From positions 310,001 through 374,000 of the forward strand of contig CAVWNW010000007.1 in the NCBI GenBank assembly GCA_963756425.1: 64,000 nt of DNA, given 5' to 3'. Source of the stretch: DASQUK01 sp963756425 (GTDB lineage: Bacteria; Actinomycetota; Acidimicrobiia; Acidimicrobiales; VFJN01). The notes under the pieces were generated by a model. It worked only from the letters and a program-made list of their open reading frames with translations, was not told the origin of the DNA and made no database searches. The translations under genes and the position numbers were made by a program. This document shows positions 57,349 through 64,000 of the stretch, piece after piece; position 1 is the stretch's first letter; every line of letters starts with the position of its first letter.

Positions 57349-58293
57349 CTAGTCCGACAGCAACACGATCTTGCCGAGCTTCCCGCCGGCGGCGAACCGG
57401 TCGTACGCGGCCGTGGCATCCGACATCGGGAACGTGGCGGCGATCGGCACGGTCACCGCGCCGCGGGCCAGGAGAGGCAGCACGTGGCGCTCGACGCGGC
57501 GGGCCGCCTGGGCCTTGTCCTCCAGGGGTCGGGGCCGCAGGGTCGAGCCGTGGATCCGCCCTCGCTTGCCCATCAGTGTGAGCAGGTTGAGCTCGGCGGT
57601 GAACCCCGCGCCCACACCGATGACGGCGATCCGACCGCCGACCGCGAGCGCGTCGAGGTCCGCGGGCATGTTCACCGCCCCCACCAGCTCGAGAATCACG
57701 TCGAAGGGCCCGGCGTCCACGAACGCCTCGGGGGCCACCACGGTGGCGCCCAACGCTGCGACGCCCCCGCGCAGCGCCTCGTTCCGCACCGTCGCGACCA
57801 CCTCGCTCCCGGCGGCCGCCGCCAGCTCGACGGCGGCTGTGCCGACGCCCCCCGCCGCGCCGTGGACGCAGAGCCGTTCGCCCATGCCGAGGCCGCACTG
57901 CGTGAACAACGCGTCGTGGGCCGTCGTGTAGTTCTCGGGGAACCCACCGGCCTGGGCCCACGACACGCCGTCCGGCACCGAAAGCGCGAGCTGCTCGGGG
58001 ACCACGGCGAGCTCCGCCTGGCCGGCTCCGGGGACGACCGCCATCACACGGTCGCCCACGCCGAACCGGCGCACGCCAGGGCCGCAGGCGGCCACCTCGC
58101 CGGCCAGCTCGATGCCGGGCAGCTCGGGTGGGGTGGTGCCGGGTGGGGGCGGATACATACCCGCCCGCTGCATCAGGTCGCCGCGGCAGATCCCCGCGGC
58201 GCGGACCCGGACCAGCAGCTCGGCCGTGCCGGGCTCGGGATCGGGGCGGGGAAGCCAGGCGAGGGCGCCGTCGGCGATGGTGACCGCGTGCAT
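57349..58293 (-). CDS. Zinc-binding alcohol dehydrogenase family/quinone reductase-like protein
   Basis: A 314-aa medium-chain dehydrogenase/reductase. The N-terminal barrel has RVRAAGICRGDLMQRAGMYP and PGIELAGEVAACGPGV. The NADPH-binding loop is VHGAAGGVGTAAVELAAAAG, and the C-terminus is PMSDATAAYDRFAAGGKLGK IVLL. The structural zinc Cys cluster is missing, as in quinone oxidoreductases. It probably reduces quinones or enones with NADPH. The ATG at 58293 is used; the earlier frame is not protein-like. It lies downstream of citrate synthase. Confidence 0.92.
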   Translation of the reverse strand: MHAVTIADGALAWLPRPDPEPGTAELLVRVRAAGICRGDLMQRAGMYPPPPGTTPPELPGIELAGEVAACGPGVRRFGVGDRVMAVVPGAGQAELAVVPEQLALSVPDGVSWAQAGGFPENYTTAHDALFTQCGLGMGERLCVHGAAGGVGTAAVELAAAAGSEVVATVRNEALRGGVAALGATVVAPEAFVDAGPFDVILELVGAVNMPADLDALAVGGRIAVIGVGAGFTAELNLLTLMGKRGRIHGSTLRPRPLEDKAQAARRVERHVLPLLARGAVTVPIAATFPMSDATAAYDRFAAGGKLGKIVLLSD

Positions 58294-58327
58294 CGGTGCG
58301 ACTGGTGGCCGAGCCGGGGAGAGGCCC

Positions 58328-59599
<1,272 letters not shown>

Positions 59600-59660
59600 G
59601 GCGCGTCGCTCCTTGATGTGGCTGCTTCCTCGCAGCGAGGCTACTGCCGAGTGGTCGACG

Positions 59661-60593
59661 TCACGAGGGTTCGGCCCGGTCCCCGGCGGTCAGGGTGGGG
59701 CGGACTCCCTCCTGGTCGGCGTCCTCCACCAGCTCGCGAATGGCGGCCCTGACCGCTCGGGCCGGGGCCGAGGGCCGGCCTCGCCGAGGCATGGCGATGC
59801 CTACCGAGCGCGGCGACAGGCCGCCCACGGCGATCCGCCGGCACGAGATCTCGATCCAGCCCGATGCCGCCGTTGCCGGCAGGATGGCGGCGCCGTAGCC
59901 CTGGAACGCCAGCCACGCCAGTAGGCCGACGCCGTCGATCTCCGCCTGGGCCCGCATCTCGACGCCGAGCCGCGACGCCTCGTGGTCGAGCTCGTCGCGG
60001 AACGGCGTCCCCCGGGGCTCGAGCAGGAGCTCGTGTTCGGCCAGGTCGGCGAGCTCGACGTGCTCGCGGTTGGCCAGGGGATGCGCGAACGGCACCGCCA
60101 GGACGCGCTGCTCGTCGAACAACGGCTCGGTGGTCAGCTCGCCGTCGCCTAGCGGCAGGTTCACCACGGCCAGGTCGAGGGCGCCGCTCACGACCTGGGG
60201 GACGAGTGATGTGGTCGTGGCATCGACGATCACCACCCGGACACGTGGATGGCGCTCGCCCATCGCCCGCAGGAGGTTGGGGAGCAGCCAGCGGCTCGCG
60301 GTCCCGATGCAGCCCAGGCGCACCTGGCCGGACACCTCGTGGAGCATCGAGGCCACGTCGGACCGGAGCGACTCGAGCTCGTGATGGACGCGCCGCGCCC
60401 GGTCGACCACCACCTCGCCCTCCTCGGTTAGGGCACCATTGGACCGGTCGACCAGCGTCGCTCCCAACTCGCGTTCGAGTCGCGCGATGTGGGTCGAGAC
60501 ATTGGACTGGACGGTGTGCAGGCGCCGGGCTGCGGCCGAGAACGAGCCGGCATCGGCCACGGCCGCGAGTGCGGCGAGCTGGCGCAGGTCCAT
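59661..60593 (-). CDS. LysR-family transcriptional regulator
   Basis: A 310-aa LysR regulator. The winged HTH is at 1-60: MDLRQLAALAAVADAGSFSA, AARRLHTVQSNVSTHIARLE and LGATLVDR. The C-terminal ligand domain has RLGCIGTASRWLLPNLLRAM and LDLAVVNLPL. The ATG at 60593 is preferred to TTG 60602 because the conserved MDLRQL starts there. It is divergent from a HAD-acyltransferase gene; a T-N11-A box between them (60636-60648) lies inside a strong promoter and is the expected target. Confidence 0.93.
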   Translation of the reverse strand: MDLRQLAALAAVADAGSFSAAARRLHTVQSNVSTHIARLERELGATLVDRSNGALTEEGEVVVDRARRVHHELESLRSDVASMLHEVSGQVRLGCIGTASRWLLPNLLRAMGERHPRVRVVIVDATTTSLVPQVVSGALDLAVVNLPLGDGELTTEPLFDEQRVLAVPFAHPLANREHVELADLAEHELLLEPRGTPFRDELDHEASRLGVEMRAQAEIDGVGLLAWLAFQGYGAAILPATAASGWIEISCRRIAVGGLSPRSVGIAMPRRGRPSAPARAVRAAIRELVEDADQEGVRPTLTAGDRAEPS

Positions 60594-60628
60594 CACTGGC
60601 AATGATGGCAGCTATCGCCAAGAACTGT

Positions 60629-60657
60629 TTGACGGTGCAGCCCCTGCACTTCACAAT
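60629..60657 (+). promoter_or_regulatory. Sigma-70-like promoter with a LysR box in the spacer
   Basis: TTGACG (60629-60634) and CACAAT (60652-60657) are 17 bp apart. The spacer holds the palindrome GTGCAG-CCC-CTGCAC, which contains TGCAGCCCCTGCA, a T-N11-A LysR box (60636-60648). The promoter points away from the lysR gene. Confidence 0.6.
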
Positions 60658-60663
60658 GCCCGT

Positions 60664-60750
60664 ACAAGGGTGCCGTAGCCAGACCCCCCCTCTTGCTATG
60701 CCGCACCTGGAGGAGCCGACCGAGCCACCCGCGGTCGGCTCCTTGTCTTC
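60664..60750 (+). ncRNA. Candidate short RNA or attenuated leader
   Basis: A transcript started from the promoter at 60629-60657 would run about 85 bases and then reach the terminator hairpin at 60712-60742, ending in a T-rich tail. No ORF is contained. It could be a small RNA or a leader controlling the gene at 60792. Confidence 0.4.
60712..60742 (+). terminator. Intrinsic terminator upstream of the HAD-acyltransferase gene
   Basis: A perfect 10-bp stem GGAGCCGACC/GGTCGGCTCC with an 11-base loop is followed by TTGTCTTC. It lies in an intergenic region with no upstream plus-strand gene, so it must act on a transcript begun within the region. Confidence 0.65.
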
Positions 60751-60778
60751 CCGGGCGAGGCCACCGCGTGCGGCGCGG

Positions 60779-60784
60779 TACCTT
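60779..60784 (+). promoter_or_regulatory. -10 box (TACCTT), 7 bp before a start codon
   Basis: TACCTT is followed by seven bases and the GTG at 60792 with no Shine-Dalgarno sequence, giving a second, leaderless promoter downstream of the terminator. Confidence 0.5.
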
Positions 60785-60791
60785 GCTCGGC

Positions 60792-62183
60792 GTGCCGGCT
60801 GCTGCGTTCTTCGACCTCGATCGCACCCTCCTGCGGGGCGCGTCGGGCCCTGTGATCAGCGAGGCGTTGCGGGCGAGCGGCGTGCTCTCCGACCGCGGCG
60901 TTCCCGGCGAGGGTCTCCTGTACCAGGTGTTCGACCTGGTCGGGGAGACCCGACCCTCGATGATGCTCACCCGGATGGCGGCCAGGTTCGCCAAGGGCTG
61001 GCACCAAGACCTGGTCCAGGCGGCCGGCGAGAAGGCGGCCGAGCAGCTGGCCGGGGCGGTGCAGCCGTTCGCACGTCCCCTCATCGACGACCATCGCGCC
61101 GCGGGCCGGCGCCTGGTGCTGGCGACGACGACGCCGGACGACATGATCCGGCCGCTGGCCGACCGGATGGGCTTCGACGACGTGGTCGCCACCCGGTACG
61201 GGGTGGACGGCGACGGGCGCTACGACGGCACCATTGACGGCGAGTTCGTGTGGGGCCGGGGCAAGCTCCGCGCCGTCCGCGACTGGGCCGAACGCCATCG
61301 GGTCGCCCTCGGCGACAGTTGGGCCTACAGCGACAGCTACTACGACGCCCCCCTCTTGGGTGCGGTCGGGCACCCCGTCGCGGTCAATCCCGACCCCCGG
61401 ATGCTGGGCGTGGCGGTGGTCCGCCGCTGGCCGGTCGTCCACCTCGACGTCCCTGCCGGCGTGCCCAAGTTGCCGCTGCTCGGGATCGAGCCGCAGCGAC
61501 TGCTCCAGATGCTGGCACGGCCCGAGCTGCTGCCGTGGGTGCGCTTCGACATCGGCGGCGTCGAACGCATCCCGGCGGCGGGACCGGCCATCCTGGCGGC
61601 CAACCACCGCAGCTATTTCGACCCGTTGGCGTTGGGCATGACGCTGGCCCGCCGGGGTCGGGCGGTGCGCTTCCTAGGTAAGCGCGAGGTCTTCGACGCC
61701 CCGGTGGTCGGTTCCCTGGTTCGGGCCATGGGCGGCATCCGGGTCGAGCGCTCGACCGGGTCGGACCGGCCGTTGGTCGAGGCAGCGGCGGCCCTCGCCG
61801 CGGGGGAGCTGGTGGCGATCCTCCCCCAGGGGACCATCCCCCGCGGTCCGGCATTCTTCGATCCCGAGCTGAAGGGGCGTTGGGGTGCGGCTCGGCTGGC
61901 GGCGGAGACGCTGGTGCCGGTGGTGCCCATCGGGCTGTGGGGCACAGAGAGGGTGTGGCCCCGGTCCGAGCGGCTGCCGCGCATCTGGAACGTCACGAGC
62001 CCGCCGACCGTCACGATCCGGGTCGGTGACCCCGTCGAACTCAAGTACCGATCGGCGCAGGCCGACACCCGCCGGATCATGGCCGCCATCGTGGACCTGC
62101 TTCCCTCCGAGGCGCGGCGCCGCCACGAGCCAACCGACGAGGAGCTTGCCCGCACCTATCCGCCCGGTCACCACGCGGCTTAG
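60792..62183 (+). CDS. HAD-IB hydrolase fused to 1-acylglycerol-3-phosphate acyltransferase
   Basis: A 463-aa two-domain protein. The N-terminal HAD-IB phosphatase has AAFFDLDRTLLRGASGPVIS and VALGDSWAYSDSYYDAPLLG. From about residue 240 an acyltransferase of the PlsC family follows, with the HX4D-like motif AANHRSYFDPLALGM, and further blocks GGIRVERSTGS and ILPQGTIPRG. The pairing occurs in actinobacterial phospholipid and glycolipid biosynthesis. The GTG at 60792 is preferred because PAAAFFDLD begins there. The stop TAG forms part of the left end of structured repeat copy 2. Confidence 0.94.
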   Translation: MPAAAFFDLDRTLLRGASGPVISEALRASGVLSDRGVPGEGLLYQVFDLVGETRPSMMLTRMAARFAKGWHQDLVQAAGEKAAEQLAGAVQPFARPLIDDHRAAGRRLVLATTTPDDMIRPLADRMGFDDVVATRYGVDGDGRYDGTIDGEFVWGRGKLRAVRDWAERHRVALGDSWAYSDSYYDAPLLGAVGHPVAVNPDPRMLGVAVVRRWPVVHLDVPAGVPKLPLLGIEPQRLLQMLARPELLPWVRFDIGGVERIPAAGPAILAANHRSYFDPLALGMTLARRGRAVRFLGKREVFDAPVVGSLVRAMGGIRVERSTGSDRPLVEAAAALAAGELVAILPQGTIPRGPAFFDPELKGRWGAARLAAETLVPVVPIGLWGTERVWPRSERLPRIWNVTSPPTVTIRVGDPVELKYRSAQADTRRIMAAIVDLLPSEARRRHEPTDEELARTYPPGHHAA

Positions 62184-62318
62184 GAGCCGAGCGGACAGGG
62201 CCGTTCATGAGCCTACGCGCGGGAATTTGGTGGGCGAGTGCCAGCTCACCCGCTCGGCTCACCGGCAACGCTGACCACCGTCAGCCCTGACGGCCTGCCT
62301 ATCCGCTCGAGTCCTTAG
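62180..62318. repeat. About 137-bp structured repeat, copy 2
   Basis: It begins TTAGGAGCCGAGCGGACAGG and ends CCTATCCGCTCGAGTCCTTAG less one base; the two ends are imperfect inverted repeats. The left arm GAGCCGAGCGG (62184-62194) pairs perfectly with CCGCTCGGCTC (62250-62260). The core CGGCAACGCTGACCAC matches copy 1. A further GGAGCCGAGCGGA follows at 62320. Confidence 0.7.
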
Positions 62319-62331
62319 AGGAGCCGAGCGG

Positions 62332-62384
62332 AGCGTCGCAGGGTCGCGGGAACCGCAGCGGCGGGCGACGCTCCGGTCCGGAGC
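62332..62384. terminator. Hairpin between convergent genes
   Basis: GGAGCGTCGC pairs with GCGACGCTCC across about 30 bases, directly after structured repeat copy 2 and before the diguanylate cyclase stop at 62396. Confidence 0.5.
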
Positions 62385-62395
62385 TCCCGGGAGGC

Positions 62396-64000
62396 TCAGC
62401 CTGACACGGGGCGACGGACCCACCGGCCCCGCCCCAGGCTCTTGGCCTCCCTGAGCGCTCGGTCGGCCCAAGCCATCACCCCCTCGGCCGGCTGGCCGGG
62501 CCCCAGCTCGGTGACTCCGATGCTGGCGCCGACCTCGACGCCCCTCGCCCCGTTGCCGAGTGGGACATCGACGGGGCGGCGGATCACGTCCAGCAGCCGG
62601 TCGGCCACCCGCTCGGCGTCGTCGACGTGGCCGAGGCGCTCGCACAGCACCGCGAACTCGTCCCCGCCGATGCGGGCCACGAGGTCACCCGGGCGCACGG
62701 CGGCGGCGAGGCGGCCGGCGATCTCCGCCAGGACCTGATCGCCCGCGGGATGCCCATGGTCGTCGTTGACGGGCTTGAAGTGGTCGAGGTCGATGTAGAG
62801 CACGGCCGTCCCACCGGCGCCGCCCCTGCCCACCTCTCGGAGGCGGTCGAGGAACACCTTCCGGTTGGCGACACCGGTGAGCGTGTCGTGGGTGGCCGCG
62901 TACTCGAGCGCCCGATGACTGCGATCCCATTGCAACGTGAGGCGCAGCAGCTTGCCGGTGCGCTGGACCGCGTTCCAGCTGAACGGCGAGGGGGGCCCGG
63001 CAAGGGGCCGCCAGATCACGAAGGCCGCGACCGGCCGGGGCTCGCCGGGCACGGCCACCGGATGCACCCAACACGACTCGAACCCCGCGGCATGCGCCTG
63101 CGTCGCCAGCGCTGGCGGGAGCCCGTCGGCGGATGCGATCTGGACATCCTCGCCGGATTCCATGGCCACCGCCCACGGCGTGTCCGGCTCGGGGAGCAGC
63201 AGGTCGACGGCGCTGCCCGCCGCCACCCGGAAGCGCGGCGCCTGCCAGCGGTCGCACACCGCCACGGAGCTGTAGGGAATCGCTTGCTCGATGGCGGCGC
63301 TCAGGTGCAGGAGCACGTCGGGCAGCCCGGCGTCCTCGGCCATCGCCTCCAGCGCCCGGTCGAGCGCCCGCTGGTAGCCGGCGCGCTGCGCGAACACGAT
63401 GTGCCAGGGCAGGCCCGTCAGCCTGGCGGGGGCGCCGATCAGGTCGACCGGTGTCCAGGAGCCGTCCTTGCGCAACAGCTCGGCAGGCACGCCGGCGCCG
63501 GCACGGGGATAGTCCTCGGGCACCTCGTCCAGGACCGCCAGGCCCTCGACCGCCTCGTGCAGCGACGCGGGGCTGAAGATCTCTTCCAGGCGCTTGCTGG
63601 CGAACTCCTGCGGTGTCCAGCCCAGCAGCTCCTCGATCGATGCACCGACCCATTCGATGGTCCCGTCCTTGCCGATGATGCAGAAGGGGTTGACTGCGGT
63701 GTCGGCCAGGGCGCGGAACACCTCGGGCGAGGGCTCGTGGGTCTCGATCAGCTCGACTCGGTTGCCGAAGGGATCGTCGACGTGGACCCGCCGGCGCCCG
63801 TCGACGTCCTCGGCGGGTCGGACGTCGACCCCGGCCGCCGCGAACCGCGCCAACAGGGGATCCAGCTGATCGATCTTGAGCGCGGGATGGGCCTTGCGGG
63901 CCGGGCGGAACGGCTCATCGACACCGAGGTGCAGCTGGACCGTGCTGCTGGTGAACCAGCAGCCACCCCGGGCCGCCAGCTCTGTCGGCTTGGGGATCCG
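62396..64000 (-). CDS. VOC-PAS-GAF-GGDEF diguanylate cyclase (5' end beyond window)
   Basis: At least 534 aa are visible; the start is off the right edge, with an open frame to base 64000. The visible N-terminus is a VOC/glyoxalase domain (GGCWFTSSTVQLHLGVDEPF, then DDPFGNRVELIE). A PAS domain (TAVNPFCIIGKDGTIEWVGA) and a GAF-like domain follow. The C-terminal GGDEF domain has YIDLDHFKPVNDDHGHPAGD and the intact active site ARIGGDEFAVLCERLG, so it should make cyclic-di-GMP. VOC as the first sensor domain is unusual. It is convergent with the HAD-acyltransferase gene. Confidence 0.92.
   Translation of the reverse strand, partial: RIPKPTELAARGGCWFTSSTVQLHLGVDEPFRPARKAHPALKIDQLDPLLARFAAAGVDVRPAEDVDGRRRVHVDDPFGNRVELIETHEPSPEVFRALADTAVNPFCIIGKDGTIEWVGASIEELLGWTPQEFASKRLEEIFSPASLHEAVEGLAVLDEVPEDYPRAGAGVPAELLRKDGSWTPVDLIGAPARLTGLPWHIVFAQRAGYQRALDRALEAMAEDAGLPDVLLHLSAAIEQAIPYSSVAVCDRWQAPRFRVAAGSAVDLLLPEPDTPWAVAMESGEDVQIASADGLPPALATQAHAAGFESCWVHPVAVPGEPRPVAAFVIWRPLAGPPSPFSWNAVQRTGKLLRLTLQWDRSHRALEYAATHDTLTGVANRKVFLDRLREVGRGGAGGTAVLYIDLDHFKPVNDDHGHPAGDQVLAEIAGRLAAAVRPGDLVARIGGDEFAVLCERLGHVDDAERVADRLLDVIRRPVDVPLGNGARGVEVGASIGVTELGPGQPAEGVMAWADRALREAKSLGRGRWVRRPVSG

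Overview
This is a high-GC chromosomal window from an actinobacterium. The mix of genes points to the Acidimicrobiia or a neighbouring lineage: F420-type LLM and PPOX proteins, an ECF sigma factor with a zinc anti-sigma factor, a HelD-type helicase, DrrAB-like ABC exporters, several acyl-CoA dehydrogenases and a GNAT/acyl-CoA-synthetase fusion. The lineage is inferred from gene content and codon bias; no rRNA or tRNA gene is present to confirm it. Genes are dense on both strands. No stretch longer than 300 bases lacks a gene, and I see no CRISPR array, prophage or complete insertion sequence.

Layout. 1-8 kb: SRAP repair protein, VOC and PPOX proteins, a TPR-LuxR regulator, a methyltransferase, an LLM oxidoreductase, a purple-acid-phosphatase-like enzyme and a sucrase/ferredoxin-like protein. 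8-10.7 kb: a cytochrome b561-like protein and a lipoprotein, divergent from an ECF sigma/anti-sigma pair. 10.8-18.2 kb: HelD, two convergent acyl-CoA dehydrogenase homologues, and an MFS exporter with a TetR regulator and a clear operator/promoter. 18.3-24.3 kb: a two-component system divergent from an HtrA-like protease (MprAB/PepD-like), then NhaA. 24.3-31.5 kb: a ROK repressor divergent from a five-gene sugar uptake and catabolism operon. 32-40.9 kb: phosphatase, BAX inhibitor-1 protein, two DrrAB-like ABC exporters facing each other, PadR, HAD, VOC and methyltransferase genes. 41-46.3 kb: an APC permease fused to an OB-fold, OsmC, a degenerate cytochrome-b-like protein, a DUF2330-like protein and a cupredoxin. 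46.3-55.2 kb: acetoacetyl-CoA synthetase, a frameshifted ankyrin gene, aldehyde dehydrogenase, a PatA-like lysine acetyltransferase and an acyl-CoA dehydrogenase. 55.3-64 kb: GNAT, YbaK, acyl-ACP thioesterase, zinc-type quinone reductase, citrate synthase, LysR, a HAD-acyltransferase fusion and a VOC-PAS-GAF-GGDEF protein that runs off the right edge.

The non-coding DNA holds the most unusual signals. Two copies of a roughly 137-bp structured repeat (about 55.22 and 62.18 kb) have arms that change together. Two 50-bp palindromes of one family sit at convergent gene ends (14.48 and 57.28 kb). A 168-bp element with 21-bp inverted ends lies near 33.8 kb. A LysR-box promoter followed by a terminator suggests a short RNA at 60.66-60.75 kb. 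Several genes start 6-9 bp after a TAnnnT box and have no Shine-Dalgarno sequence, which suggests leaderless transcripts.

Metabolically, the ROK-regulated operon imports and processes a sugar or polyol. The acyl-CoA dehydrogenases, acetoacetyl-CoA synthetase, aldehyde dehydrogenase, thioesterase, acyltransferase and citrate synthase point to lipid and ketone-body metabolism, with the PatA-like enzyme as a likely post-translational regulator of the acetoacetyl-CoA synthetase.
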